A DNA stretch of 64,000 bases. Origin: Sphingobacterium sp. HMA12. GTDB taxonomy: Bacteria > Bacteroidota > Bacteroidia > Sphingobacteriales > Sphingobacteriaceae. Positions 25,419-35,108 of this stretch are shown piece after piece; position 1 is the stretch's first letter, and each line of letters opens with the position of its first letter. Location: the NCBI RefSeq assembly GCF_002933815.1, contig NZ_BEYR01000002.1, positions 186,001 to 250,000 of the forward strand, written 5' to 3'. Below the pieces are notes generated by a model. It was not told where the DNA came from and made no database searches. It saw only the letters and a program-made list of their open reading frames with translations. The translations under genes were made by a program, and so were the position numbers.

Positions 25419-26453
25419 ATGAGCAATAAAGCCAAAAAAGGTATTCTTTTAGTACAATTAGGTACACCCGATAGTCCAACTACTCCAGACGTAAAAAAAT
25501 ATTTGACCGAGTTCTTAATGGATCCTCGCGTCATAGATATTCCTTATTTCCAACGGACATTATTGGTGAAAGGAATTATTGCTCGTACCCGTGCACCAAA
25601 ATCCGCAAAAATCTACGAAACAATCTGGGATAAGGAAACCGGATCTCCCTTAATGCATTATAGTATATTGCAACGGGACCTATTGCAGGAGTCTCTGGGC
25701 GAAGAGTACCATGTCGAGCTGGCTATGCGTTACCAAAACCCTTCTATAGAAGCTGCATTGAACAAAATGGAAGAGATGTTACTCAAATCCATTCGTGTTA
25801 TTCCCTTATTCCCACAATACGCTTCGGCAACATCGGGCTCAGTCATCGACCGGGTGATGGAGCTGATTCGCAAATGGAACTACCTGCCTGAGATTAGTTT
25901 TGTAAGCAATTTCTGTACGGATGAATTAATGGCTGAGACCTTTGCAGATCATGCCCGAAAACACGATCTTACACATTTCGACCATTTTGTTTTTAGTTAC
26001 CATGGCCTTCCCGTCAGACAGCTCGGCAAAGTAGATCCTACCGGTCAGCTGAAATGCCCTGAGTCAGGTTGTGATTCCTGCAAAACAAATGTCAATACAT
26101 ATTGTTATGTTTCTCAGTGTTATGCAACTACGCGGACCATCGTTGAAAAATTAGGCTTACGGAAGGAACAATATTCCCTGTGTTTTCAGTCCCGATTGGG
26201 CAAAGAGCCATGGATACAACCTTATACTTCCGATCTGTTGCATGACCTCGCTAGTAAAGGTTATAAGAAACTATTAGTCTTCAGTCCGGCGTTTGTGGCA
26301 GACTGTATTGAGACTATTGATGAAATTGGCGTGGAATATGCTAATGAATTCAAGAATTTAGGTGGAGAGGAAGTCTGTCTGGTGGAAAGTCTAAATGACG
26401 ATCCAAAGTGGATCACATCTCTGAAGCAATTGGCACTCAATGCCAAAAATTAA
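25419..26453 (+). CDS. hemH: Ferrochelatase
   Basis: A 344-residue enzyme inserting Fe2+ into protoporphyrin IX to make haem. The N-terminus KKGILLVQLGTPDSPTTPDVKKYL, the active-site His in FSYHGLPVRQ (about residue 193), and the downstream FQSRLGKEPWIQPYTSD and FSPAFVADCIETIDEIGVE are the family signatures. A short region (about 207-230) carries five Cys (KCPESGCDSC, YCYVSQCY), which could hold an Fe-S cluster as seen in some ferrochelatases; that is inference. The phosphoesterase gene follows in an apparent operon. Confidence 0.96.
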   Translation: MSNKAKKGILLVQLGTPDSPTTPDVKKYLTEFLMDPRVIDIPYFQRTLLVKGIIARTRAPKSAKIYETIWDKETGSPLMHYSILQRDLLQESLGEEYHVELAMRYQNPSIEAALNKMEEMLLKSIRVIPLFPQYASATSGSVIDRVMELIRKWNYLPEISFVSNFCTDELMAETFADHARKHDLTHFDHFVFSYHGLPVRQLGKVDPTGQLKCPESGCDSCKTNVNTYCYVSQCYATTRTIVEKLGLRKEQYSLCFQSRLGKEPWIQPYTSDLLHDLASKGYKKLLVFSPAFVADCIETIDEIGVEYANEFKNLGGEEVCLVESLNDDPKWITSLKQLALNAKN

Positions 26454-26465
26454 AACGAATTGAAG

Positions 26466-27740
26466 ATGTTGTTAGTAAATGCATGTGTTTTACTCATTTT
26501 AGATTTTTATATCTTTTTTGCCCTTCGTGCTACAAAGATTAAATTTCCCAAAACAAAAATATTCGCCGTGTTATGGTGGTCGTATTCGGCCCTATTACTG
26601 CTGGGCGTTTTTATATCAGCCAAATACAATATTCCATTGATTGTTAGATCTGTTATTTTGGTTGGTTTCTTTCTGACAGCAGCTTCAAAAATATTCTTCT
26701 TTTTAATCTTATTGATCGATGATATCCGCCGTGGTGGAGTTTGGGTCAAACGCCTGTTCAGCAAGAAAGAATCTGTCGAGGATGTTGTTGAAGATGCTGG
26801 CGATCCATTGCCCGAAAATCCGGTTAAGGGTATCAGCCGATCCGAATTTTTGACTAAAGCCGGTATTCTAATCGGCGCCTCACCACTGATTCCATTAAGT
26901 TGGGGTATTATTTCTGGTGCGTACGATTATCGCGTTAGAAGGGTGCCACTATACTTGCCTAATCTGCCAAAGGCTTTCCATGGGATGACCATCGCACAGA
27001 TATCAGATGTACACTCGGGATCTTTTTATAACAAGACTGCTGTGACGGGTGGGATAGATATGCTGTTAAAAGAAAAGGCTGATGTTACATTCTTTACAGG
27101 TGATATCGTGAACGCTCAAGCATCTGAAATGCGTGAATACCAAGATATTTTTGCGCGGGTTAAATCTGATCTGGGGGTATTCTCTACACTGGGTAACCAT
27201 GATTATGGTGATTACTATTATGGAAAAGAAGATTCGCCCGAGAAGCGGAAGAACTTAAAAGATGTGATCGATGTACATAAAGTGATGGGCTGGGATCTGT
27301 TGATGGATGAAAATCGTAAGATCAAAGTGGACGGTGAAGAACTTTGTATTGTCGGCGTCCAAAACTGGGGAACCGGTCGCTTTCCAAAACATGGTGATAT
27401 CAAAAAAGCATTGCTTGGAACGGAGGAACAGCCCGTGAAATTGCTCTTGTCCCATGACCCCTCTCACTGGCGGGCACAAGTACTGGACACGGATGTGGAT
27501 GTGATGTTTGCAGGGCATACACATGGTATGCAGTTTGGTGTTCGATCTGAAATGCTGCAATGGAGCCCTGTACAGTATATTTATAAGGAATGGGCGGGAC
27601 TATATCGTGCGCAGGAAAATAAACGTTTATATGTCAACGTCGGTTATGGATTCTTAGGGTATCCGGGGCGTGTGGGTATCCTTCCTGAAATCACGGTCTT
27701 TGAATTGATTAAAGGGCAGGATCCAAAATTTAAGGCTTAG
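26466..27740 (+). CDS. Membrane-anchored metallophosphoesterase
   Basis: A 424-residue calcineurin-like phosphoesterase of the YkuE/YaeI type. About three or four N-terminal membrane helices (residues 1-100) precede a linker and a catalytic domain (about 165-410) with the five motifs AQISDVHSG, FTGDIVNA, GNHDYGDYYYG, LLSHDP and AGHTHGMQFG. The catalytic domain probably lies on the outer face of the inner membrane; substrates in related proteins include lipid A-like or UDP-sugar lipids. The longest frame starts at TTG (26460); the ATG two codons on is chosen. 12 bases after hemH. Confidence 0.87.
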   Translation: MLLVNACVLLILDFYIFFALRATKIKFPKTKIFAVLWWSYSALLLLGVFISAKYNIPLIVRSVILVGFFLTAASKIFFFLILLIDDIRRGGVWVKRLFSKKESVEDVVEDAGDPLPENPVKGISRSEFLTKAGILIGASPLIPLSWGIISGAYDYRVRRVPLYLPNLPKAFHGMTIAQISDVHSGSFYNKTAVTGGIDMLLKEKADVTFFTGDIVNAQASEMREYQDIFARVKSDLGVFSTLGNHDYGDYYYGKEDSPEKRKNLKDVIDVHKVMGWDLLMDENRKIKVDGEELCIVGVQNWGTGRFPKHGDIKKALLGTEEQPVKLLLSHDPSHWRAQVLDTDVDVMFAGHTHGMQFGVRSEMLQWSPVQYIYKEWAGLYRAQENKRLYVNVGYGFLGYPGRVGILPEITVFELIKGQDPKFKA

Positions 27741-27849
27741 GATGCGGTATGAAGGCTTGGACTCATCTTTAGATAATTTTACTTTTTAATTTTAACTTTT
27801 TACTTAAAAAAGCTAATATTGTGTATTCTGTACACCAGTTATACATGAC

Positions 27850-28899
27850 ATGCAATCAACTTTAAACTTTGGGGACTCTCCCCACACACGCGTTAATATT
27901 CTTACCGGGGAAAAAGTACTTGTGTCTCCACATCGCAGCAAGAGGCCATGGCAGGGACAAGTAGAAGATTTACCGGGTGACAATAGACCTGCTTATGATC
28001 CCAAATGCTATTTGTGCCCAACCAATAAACGGGCAGATGGGGATATTAATCCCGATTATAAAGAAAGCTTTGTTTTCGTCAACGATTTCTCGGCCCTATT
28101 GAAAGATACCAGCCAACAGGAATTTAATGAGGACGAGCTGTTTATTGCGGAGACTGAAAAAGGAATCTGCAAAGTTATTGCATTTACCCCACGCCACGAT
28201 CTCACCTTGCCCGAAATGGAACAATCTGCGATAAAAGCTGTAGTTGACCTTTGGCAGAAAGAATTTGAAGAACTTTCTAAGGTGGAATGGATCCGTTATA
28301 TTCAGATTTTTGAAAATAAAGGAGCTATTATGGGCTGCAGTAATCCCCATCCACATGGGCAGATCTGGTCGCAAAATCATTTGCCCGTTGAAATTCAAAA
28401 AGAATGTGTTCAGCAAAAAAGATATTTCGACAAATATCAACGTACCCTATTAGCAGATTATATCGGTGCAGAATTAAGAAAAGAAGAGCGTATTATTGAT
28501 GAGAACGATTCGTTTGTTTCTTTGGTGCCTTTTTGGGCAGCTTGGCCCTATGAAGCAATGATCGTCAGCAAACGACCAGTGCAGAATATTGCCGGGTTTG
28601 ATGAAAAGGAAAAGGAAGACTTTGCCGCAATACTTAAAATACTGACCACACGATACGATAACCTTTTCAAAACGTCTTTCCCTTATTCTGCGGGGATGCA
28701 CCAGGCGCCCGTCAATGATGGAGACCATCCAGAGTGGCATTGGCATATGCATTTCTACCCACCATTATTGCGCTCAGCAACAGTCAAGAAATTTATGGTA
28801 GGCTATGAGATGCTCGCAAATCCGCAAAGGGATATTACACCGGAAATTGCCGCCGAACAATTGCGGAATTGTGCCACTATACATTATAAATCTAAGTAA
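27850..28899 (+). CDS. galT: UDP-glucose--hexose-1-phosphate uridylyltransferase
   Basis: A 349-residue Leloir-pathway enzyme swapping UMP between UDP-glucose and galactose-1-phosphate. YDPKCYLCPTNKR (about 52) gives the zinc-site cysteines, and the nucleophile motif is SNPHPHGQIW (about 158-167, HPH triad). The C-terminal EWHWHMHFYPP is the second His-rich site. Length matches class I GalT. It is followed by galK after two bases. No galE or mutarotase is linked in the window, so the complete pathway must use genes elsewhere. Confidence 0.96.
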   Translation: MQSTLNFGDSPHTRVNILTGEKVLVSPHRSKRPWQGQVEDLPGDNRPAYDPKCYLCPTNKRADGDINPDYKESFVFVNDFSALLKDTSQQEFNEDELFIAETEKGICKVIAFTPRHDLTLPEMEQSAIKAVVDLWQKEFEELSKVEWIRYIQIFENKGAIMGCSNPHPHGQIWSQNHLPVEIQKECVQQKRYFDKYQRTLLADYIGAELRKEERIIDENDSFVSLVPFWAAWPYEAMIVSKRPVQNIAGFDEKEKEDFAAILKILTTRYDNLFKTSFPYSAGMHQAPVNDGDHPEWHWHMHFYPPLLRSATVKKFMVGYEMLANPQRDITPEIAAEQLRNCATIHYKSK

Positions 28900-28901
28900 G
28901 A

Positions 28902-30053
28902 ATGATCGCAAAAGAAACTATAATAAATAAATTTAAAAGTTTATATCAGGAAGATCCTATTGTGGTATCATCCCCAGGCCGGATCAATATGATCGGTGAA
29001 CATACGGATTACAATGATGGATTTGTCCTGCCTGCAGCTATTGATAAGGCGATCTATGTTGCTGTCAGCAAGCGTGCTGACGATAATATCGTGTTGTATG
29101 CCGAAGACTACGGGGAAAGTCATGAAGTCAAATTAACAGATATCGCTATTTCGGAAAAGCATTGGCCGAATTATATCCTCGGCGTAGTGGACCAATACCA
29201 GAAAAGAGGTGCTGCATTGGGCGGATTTAATCTTTATATTGATGGTGACGTGCCATTGGGTGCCGGATTATCCTCTTCGGCAGCAGTGGAATGTGCCGTC
29301 ACATTGGCACTTAGTGAATTGTTTCAATTAAATGTCGAACAGATTGATATTCCACAGATCGCACAAAAAGCAGAGCATACTTATGCGGGCGTGATGTGCG
29401 GTATCATGGATCAGTTTGCTTCGGCCTTTGGTAAAGAGAAAAATGTCATTAAGCTGGATTGTCGCTCCTTAGGATTTGAATACGTGCCGCTTGATCTCAA
29501 AGGTTATGAAGTGGTTCTTTTGAATACCAACGTAAAACACTCCCTCGCTTCAACGGCTTACAATACACGCAGAGAGCAATGTGAGCAGGCATCTGCATGG
29601 GTAAGGGAGAAATATCCCGATGTTAAAAATCTAAGAGATGTTACAGTGGATATGCTGGATGAACTGGTGAAAGATAAAGATGCAGATATCTACGCCAAAG
29701 CAAGTTTTGTTGTCCGTGAAAATGAACGGGTAGAGAAGTCTTGTGAAGCATTACGTTCAGGAGATATTGAACAGCTGGGACAATATATTTTTCAGAGCCA
29801 TGAGGGCTTGAGTAAAGTATATGAGGTCAGTTGTCCCGAACTGGATTATCTGGTTGATTATGTCAGACAATTCCCCGAAGTGATCGGCGCCCGGATGATG
29901 GGTGGTGGTTTTGGTGGCTGCACGATCAATATTGTTAAAGAGGGGGCGGTTGCATCAATTTTACCAAGATTGGAGAAAGAATATCAACAAAAATTTGATA
30001 AGGAACTTTCAGTCATTCAGGTGAAAATAGCCAATGGTACGCGTGTACTATAG
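28902..30053 (+). CDS. galK: Galactokinase
   Basis: A 383-residue GHMP kinase that phosphorylates alpha-D-galactose at C1. The galactokinase signature SPGRINMIGEHTDYNDGFVLP is at about 24-44, the ATP loop GDVPLGAGLSSSAAVE at about 112-127, the catalytic-Asp region GIMDQFASAFG at about 167-177 and the C-terminal MMGGGFGGCTINIV at about 330-343. It is translationally close to galT (two-base gap), so the pair forms an operon ending at the hairpin at 30077-30110. Confidence 0.97.
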   Translation: MIAKETIINKFKSLYQEDPIVVSSPGRINMIGEHTDYNDGFVLPAAIDKAIYVAVSKRADDNIVLYAEDYGESHEVKLTDIAISEKHWPNYILGVVDQYQKRGAALGGFNLYIDGDVPLGAGLSSSAAVECAVTLALSELFQLNVEQIDIPQIAQKAEHTYAGVMCGIMDQFASAFGKEKNVIKLDCRSLGFEYVPLDLKGYEVVLLNTNVKHSLASTAYNTRREQCEQASAWVREKYPDVKNLRDVTVDMLDELVKDKDADIYAKASFVVRENERVEKSCEALRSGDIEQLGQYIFQSHEGLSKVYEVSCPELDYLVDYVRQFPEVIGARMMGGGFGGCTINIVKEGAVASILPRLEKEYQQKFDKELSVIQVKIANGTRVL

Positions 30054-30076
30054 CGAACAAACGTATAAAAACAGCG

Positions 30077-30110
30077 GAGAGCGGGCAGTCTATATTAACT
30101 GTCCGCTCTC
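30077..30110. terminator. Terminator of galTK, shared with the convergent gene
   Basis: A 13-bp stem GAGAGCGGGCAGT / ACTGTCCGCTCTC with one G-U pair and an 8-base loop, followed by TTTTATTTTA. Confidence 0.9.
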
Positions 30111-30150
30111 TTTTATTTTATGGGATTAAAGCGGGGCTGCTACCCCGAAT

Positions 30151-31341
30151 TTAGTCAAGTTTCCTCAACGCCTGCTCTAGATCCTCAATTAAATCTGCTA
30201 CATTTTCAATACCAACAGAGATGCGCAACATGCCCAAAGTGATTCCAGAAGCTTCCTTTTGCGCCTGTGTGTGATGGCCGCCCCACATACTGGCTGGATG
30301 TACGATCAATGATTCAACACCACCCAAACTGGCAGCATTGATAAAGATGTTCAGGTTGTTAATTAAAGATTGTGCATTTTTAAAGGCCTGCTCTTCGTCC
30401 TGTCCATCAACTTCAATACAGATCATTCCTGAAAAGCCGCGCATCTGACGGGCCGCCAATTCATGTTGGGGATGGCTGATAAGCCCCGGATAACTTACCT
30501 TCTTAATCTTAGGATGTTGATCCAGGAAGTTAGCAAGCGCTAATGCATTTGAATTGATTTGTTTGACACGTAGACTCAATGTTTTCAGCCCGCGGAGCAG
30601 TAGCCAAGAATCCAGTGGCGCCAGAGATGCACCCAGGGCGACACTGCGTTTCCAAACTTTTGCGATATAGTCTTGACTTCCGCAGACAATTCCGGCCGTT
30701 AGATCACTATGTCCACCCAGATATTTAGTAGCACTATGAACAACGATATCAATCCCAAAGTCTCGCGGTGTCTGATTGATCGGAGAGGCAAAGGTATTGT
30801 CAACCATGCTCAGGATCTCATGCTGTTTGGACAGTTCACCAATGGCTTTTAGATCCGTAATATTTAAATTGGGATTGGAAGGAGTTTCGATATAGATGAG
30901 TTTGGTATTCGCCTGAATAGCCCGAGCAAAGGCATCGGTATCCGTTTGGTCCACAGCCGTGACGGTAATGCCGTAGTCGGTCAGAAATTCCTTAAAGAAA
31001 ATGGAGGTACCGGAGTAATGGGCAAGCTGTGCAACGATATGGTCACCCGATTTCACAACCGCTAATATGGCGTTACTGATCGCGGCCATACCTGTCGCAA
31101 ATACAAGTGCATCTGCTGTTTTTTCCAGTTTGGCGACTACCGCCGCAACTTGGCTATTGGTTGGATTGCCGTGACGGTGGTAAAAGTAAGGGTGTTTGGG
31201 TTCCGTCGCCGCTTTGATGTATTCTGCAGGATTACTGTCTGCAATATAGGTTGAGGTCTGGAAGATAGGGGCTGTTACTGCAGCAGTTGAATTGAAATGT
31301 TGTCCCTCATGGACGAGAATCGTTTCGGTATTGGATGCCAT
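30151..31341 (-). CDS. Cys/Met-metabolism PLP enzyme (trans-sulfuration family)
   Basis: A 396-residue PLP enzyme of the cystathionine gamma-synthase / cystathionine gamma-lyase / methionine gamma-lyase fold. The PLP lysine sits in HSATKYLGGHSD (about residue 205); YHRHGNPTN, FATGMAAISNAIL, IETPSNPNLNITD and DNTFASP are the family cofactor motifs. The C-terminal SLGGVESLIVHPASM and GMLRISVGIEN fit the gamma-family, but the exact reaction (MetB, MccB or MegL type) cannot be set from sequence. It is preceded by a roughly 150-nt leader with inverted repeats (31378-31484), which could make its expression respond to a sulfur metabolite. Confidence 0.9.
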   Translation of the reverse strand: MASNTETILVHEGQHFNSTAAVTAPIFQTSTYIADSNPAEYIKAATEPKHPYFYHRHGNPTNSQVAAVVAKLEKTADALVFATGMAAISNAILAVVKSGDHIVAQLAHYSGTSIFFKEFLTDYGITVTAVDQTDTDAFARAIQANTKLIYIETPSNPNLNITDLKAIGELSKQHEILSMVDNTFASPINQTPRDFGIDIVVHSATKYLGGHSDLTAGIVCGSQDYIAKVWKRSVALGASLAPLDSWLLLRGLKTLSLRVKQINSNALALANFLDQHPKIKKVSYPGLISHPQHELAARQMRGFSGMICIEVDGQDEEQAFKNAQSLINNLNIFINAASLGGVESLIVHPASMWGGHHTQAQKEASGITLGMLRISVGIENVADLIEDLEQALRKLD

Positions 31342-31377
31342 GCTAGTTTTTATTGATCACTGTTCATTTTTCGTTGG

Positions 31378-31484
31378 TATCAAAAAATTCATGGCATTTG
31401 GTTATTGGACCTGCCCGTTCTTGATAGCCAATAAAAACCTTCAATATCCTTTCACTGCACCAGGTGCAGATCACTATAGGAAGG
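31378..31484 (-). promoter_or_regulatory. Structured leader upstream of the trans-sulfuration gene
   Basis: Within the transcribed leader there is a perfect hairpin GGTGCAG/CTGCACC type (31455-31461 with 31463-31469, one-base centre in the DNA palindrome). It is enclosed by CCTTC (31438-31442) with GAAGG (31480-31484), or alternatively TCCT with AGGA. A second stem pairs 31402-31408 with 31428-31434 (7 bp). Its loop segment 31421-31426 (TTGATA) is complementary to 31378-31383 (TATCAA), which would make an H-type pseudoknot. No known riboswitch core was matched. Confidence 0.5.
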
Positions 31485-31497
31485 CTTTCTTGTAGAC

Positions 31498-31505
31498 CAA
31501 ATATA
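31498..31505 (-). promoter_or_regulatory. -7 box of the trans-sulfuration gene
   Basis: TATATTTG on the minus strand matches TAnnTTTG and lies between the mfd terminator and the structured leader. Confidence 0.6.
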
Positions 31506-31536
31506 AATAAAATCTACATAATAAGTAGATTTTATT
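31506..31536 (-). terminator. Terminator of mfd
   Basis: A perfect 12-bp AT-rich inverted repeat (AATAAAATCTAC / GTAGATTTTATT) with a 7-base loop, 21 bases after the mfd stop and followed by a U-rich tract. Confidence 0.7.
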
Positions 31537-31557
31537 ATTGAGGAGAATCCAGCATAC

Positions 31558-34500
31558 TTAAGATAACATCTGTTTGAGGAGGTTTAGCGCATAACTTATT
31601 GTATTTACATTGCTTAGCGCCAGGCGAAGCTGCCCTTTGACCTCTTTGAGATTGCTGATTTCAGGATGGGACTGTACAAAAGACAGCATCCGGCCAAATT
31701 GATCCGATTCGAAATAGCTTGATTTGGGGTTATTGACAAAATACCCCTTTAAAGTATTCTTCTTATACGATATCTTCTCGAACCCAATTGTTTTTCCAAA
31801 CCATTGCAGGCGTAAAGTATTGAATAGTTCGAATACTTCGTGTGGAATAGGGCCAAAGCGGTCTTCGAGTTCTTTTTCAAATGCTGCCAGCTGTTGTTCA
31901 TTTTCGAGTTTGGAAAGCTCCGTATAAAGATTATAGCGTTCGGTGATATTTGTGACGTACTCATCGGGGATTAATACTTCAAGATCTGTGTCTATTTGTG
32001 TAAAATTAACATATTTGCGCTCTTGTTCATCCGCAAATACCTCCGAGAATTCATCATCTTTAAGCTCCTGGATGGCTTCATCCAGGATTTTGTGGTACAT
32101 TTCAAATCCAATTTCAGCGATAAAGCCCGATTGCTCACCACCCAATAAATTTCCTGAACCTCGAATATCCAAATCCCGCATCGCGACATTGAATCCGGAC
32201 CCTAGTTCCGAGAATTCTTCAATAGCTGAAAGGCGTTTGTACGCTTCGGGTGTCAATGTCGACAGTGGAGGGCTCAATAGGTAACAGAATGCTTTTTTAT
32301 TCGACCGACCGACACGGCCCCGCATTTGATGCAGGTCACTTAGCCCAAACATATGTGCATGGTTGATAATAATGGTGTTGGCATTCGGGATATCCAGACC
32401 CGCTTCAATAATTGTCGTTGCGATAAGTACGTCAAAGTCGTGGTTAATAAATTTGAGCATCACATCTTCCAATTCATCTCCCTCGAGCTGGCCATGGGCA
32501 ACACCAACACGTGCTCCGGGAACGAGCTTGCGAATCAAATTGCCTAGCTGGGGCAGATCTGCTACACGGTTATGAATAAAGAAGACCTGCCCGCCCCGGT
32601 CGAGTTCATAACTGACCGCCTCGCCGATCAATGATTCATTAAAGACATGAAGCTCGGTCTGTACCGGTTGACGATTAGGAGGTGGTGTTGATATAATGCT
32701 TAGATCGCGTGCTCCCATCAAAGAGAAATGTAAGGTCCTTGGGATCGGAGTTGCAGTTAAGGTCAGCGAATCGACATTGGCGCGCATAGCCTTTAATTTC
32801 TCTTTAGCGGCAACACCAAATTTCTGCTCTTCATCAATAATCATCAAACCCAGATCTTTGAATTTGACATCCTTGCTCACCAGGCGATGCGTGCCGATGA
32901 TGATATCTATTTTTCCTTCCGCAAGGCGCGCCAAGGTATCTTTGATCTGTTTGGTCGTTTTAAAACGGTTGATGTAGTCAATATTGCATGGAAGTCCTTT
33001 TAGGCGTTCAGTAAATGTACGATGATGTTGTAATGCCAGGATGGTAGTGGGGACCAATACAGCGACCTGCTTGCTATCTGCTACGGCTTTGAATGCCGCC
33101 CGTATGGCGACTTCTGTCTTTCCAAATCCGACATCACCACAGATCAACCGGTCCATTGGATGTGGCGATTCCATATCTTTTTTTACATCTGCTGTAGCCT
33201 TTTCCTGATCTGGGGTATCTTCATAGATAAACGATGCCTCCAGTTCATTCTGCAAATAGCTATCTGGAGAGAAGGCATTACCATGCTGAGCTTTCCGTTT
33301 GGCATAGAGCATAATCAGGTCGCGGGCAATATCCTTGACCTTCTTCTTGGTCGTTTTCTTTAATTTATCCCAGGCATCCGTACCAAGTTTGTTCATCTTC
33401 GGAACCGTACCCTCCTTGCCAGAATATTTTGAAATCCGGTTCAACGAGTTGATATTGACATAGAGCAGGTCATTGTCAGCATAGATCAGCCGGATCATCT
33501 CCTGAGATTTACCGTTGACATCGACCTTCTCCAGACCGCCATATCGGCCCACACCATGATCAATATGGGTGATAAAATCCCCGGGTTTGAGATCCCGTAA
33601 ATCTTTCAGTGTAATCGCCTGCGAACGTTCGTAAGCTTTTTTCCGTTTGTATTTGTAATATCTGTCAAATATCTGATGATCCGTATAACAGGCCAATTTT
33701 ATGCTATCGTCCCTAAAGCCTTCACGCAATGCTTTATGAATAGGGATAAAAGTAGCCGCTTTGTCAAGATCCTCTAATATTGTATAGATCCGCTCAACCT
33801 GTTTCGTTGAATCCGAAAAGATCAGATTCTGAATCCGATGGCTTTCATTTTCCTTGAAATTATGGATCAGCAGATTAAAGTCTTTGTTAAATGAGGGTTG
33901 TGGATGAATGTCAAACTTGAGGATGACTTCCCCCTTATAGAAAAACTGTTTTCCAAATTCTATGATCGGGAAATCAAAAAATAAAGCATTGAGGTTTTTC
34001 TCATCGGTAAATTCATACTCGGGATTATGCCAGTCAGGATTATCTTTCTTCTGTTTGTCCGTCAAGCTCAACCACAGTTGTTTTGCTTTTTTTAATCCAT
34101 CCTTGACAATATCGAGGGTGAATTGGGCGTCTTTGATCCAGATGGAAGCCCCCTGATCGATATATTCCAGTAAAGAAATATGCTGCGAGGTCAGAAATTT
34201 GGCCTGGACATTCGGAACAATGGTAACCTTATGGATTTTATTGACCGAAAGCTGAGATTCAATATCAAATGTCCGAATGCTTTCGATATCATCGCCAAAG
34301 AATTCGATGCGGTAGGGAAGGTCGTTAGAGAAAGAAAAAATATCTACAATACCCCCTCGTATTGCAAATTGGCCGGGTTCATAGACAAAATCAACACGTT
34401 CAAAATCATACTCGATCAAAAACTCATTGATAAAATCGATACTTAGCGCTGTGTTTTCTGTTATCTCCAGCGTATTTTTCTCCAGATCGGTACGATTGAT

Positions 34501-34896
34501 TACCTTCTCAGCAATCGCTTCGGGGTATGTGACCACCATCTTGGGCAATTCCGACGTATGATTGAGCGAACTTAATGTTTCTGCACGCTGTAATACATTT
34601 GCCGAATCCGTCTGTGTGAAATCAAAAGCTTTTCGGTAAGAAGAAGGGAAAAAAAGCACCTGCTTGTCCAGAAGGCTTTCCAGGTCACTTAAAAAGTAGG
34701 AGGCATCTTCGTGCGTCGGTAAAATAAAGACCATTGGACGCTCCTGCAATTTGTAAGAGGAGACGGCAATAAATGCATCCGAAGAACCGATGAGACCTTT
34801 CAGCTGAATCTTTGGATTTTTGGACTGCATAGCTTTTGTAAGCGACTGGACTGATTCGCTTTGGCTGTATTTTTCTAGTATTTCTTGAATTCCCAC
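31558..34896 (-). CDS. mfd: Transcription-repair coupling factor Mfd
   Basis: A 1112-residue DNA translocase that removes RNA polymerase stalled at lesions and recruits UvrA. An N-terminal UvrB-like region (about 1-320, PLTHEDASYFLSDLESLL-like) is followed by the RNAP-interacting CarD-like domain (about 470-560, PGDFITHIDHGVGRYGGLEK). The helicase core has Walker A GDVGFGKTEVAIRA, the box DEEQKFGV, LTATPIPRTL and MRGRVGRSNKKAFCY; the C-terminal TRCF domain ends the protein. The longest frame begins with TTG at 34902; the GTG at 34896 (GIQEILEKYSQ follows) looks the more natural start. Confidence 0.96.
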   Translation of the reverse strand: MGIQEILEKYSQSESVQSLTKAMQSKNPKIQLKGLIGSSDAFIAVSSYKLQERPMVFILPTHEDASYFLSDLESLLDKQVLFFPSSYRKAFDFTQTDSANVLQRAETLSSLNHTSELPKMVVTYPEAIAEKVINRTDLEKNTLEITENTALSIDFINEFLIEYDFERVDFVYEPGQFAIRGGIVDIFSFSNDLPYRIEFFGDDIESIRTFDIESQLSVNKIHKVTIVPNVQAKFLTSQHISLLEYIDQGASIWIKDAQFTLDIVKDGLKKAKQLWLSLTDKQKKDNPDWHNPEYEFTDEKNLNALFFDFPIIEFGKQFFYKGEVILKFDIHPQPSFNKDFNLLIHNFKENESHRIQNLIFSDSTKQVERIYTILEDLDKAATFIPIHKALREGFRDDSIKLACYTDHQIFDRYYKYKRKKAYERSQAITLKDLRDLKPGDFITHIDHGVGRYGGLEKVDVNGKSQEMIRLIYADNDLLYVNINSLNRISKYSGKEGTVPKMNKLGTDAWDKLKKTTKKKVKDIARDLIMLYAKRKAQHGNAFSPDSYLQNELEASFIYEDTPDQEKATADVKKDMESPHPMDRLICGDVGFGKTEVAIRAAFKAVADSKQVAVLVPTTILALQHHRTFTERLKGLPCNIDYINRFKTTKQIKDTLARLAEGKIDIIIGTHRLVSKDVKFKDLGLMIIDEEQKFGVAAKEKLKAMRANVDSLTLTATPIPRTLHFSLMGARDLSIISTPPPNRQPVQTELHVFNESLIGEAVSYELDRGGQVFFIHNRVADLPQLGNLIRKLVPGARVGVAHGQLEGDELEDVMLKFINHDFDVLIATTIIEAGLDIPNANTIIINHAHMFGLSDLHQMRGRVGRSNKKAFCYLLSPPLSTLTPEAYKRLSAIEEFSELGSGFNVAMRDLDIRGSGNLLGGEQSGFIAEIGFEMYHKILDEAIQELKDDEFSEVFADEQERKYVNFTQIDTDLEVLIPDEYVTNITERYNLYTELSKLENEQQLAAFEKELEDRFGPIPHEVFELFNTLRLQWFGKTIGFEKISYKKNTLKGYFVNNPKSSYFESDQFGRMLSFVQSHPEISNLKEVKGQLRLALSNVNTISYALNLLKQMLS

Positions 34897-35108
34897 GAGC
34901 AAAAATTTCGAATAATTGCGAATTTAATTAAATCCTCTTAAGTATGTGGTATGTTGTGCTAAATTTTTTGGTAAAAACTTGTCAAGAAGTGAACTTTTGA
35001 TATCCAGGCAAAAAGACGGTGCCATGAATTGCGGACGAACACGTTGTGGGGAAAAGAAGAGTTATGCTGCCAGTCCCTTAAGATTAGCCGTGGAGGCTCC
35101 TCAATGCG

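Noticed and set aside
31342..31497. S-box (SAM-I) or SAM-II riboswitch
   Set aside because: The conserved GAGGGA/kink-turn elements of SAM-I and the GCTAAA end of SAM-II are absent; kept only as an unclassified structured leader.
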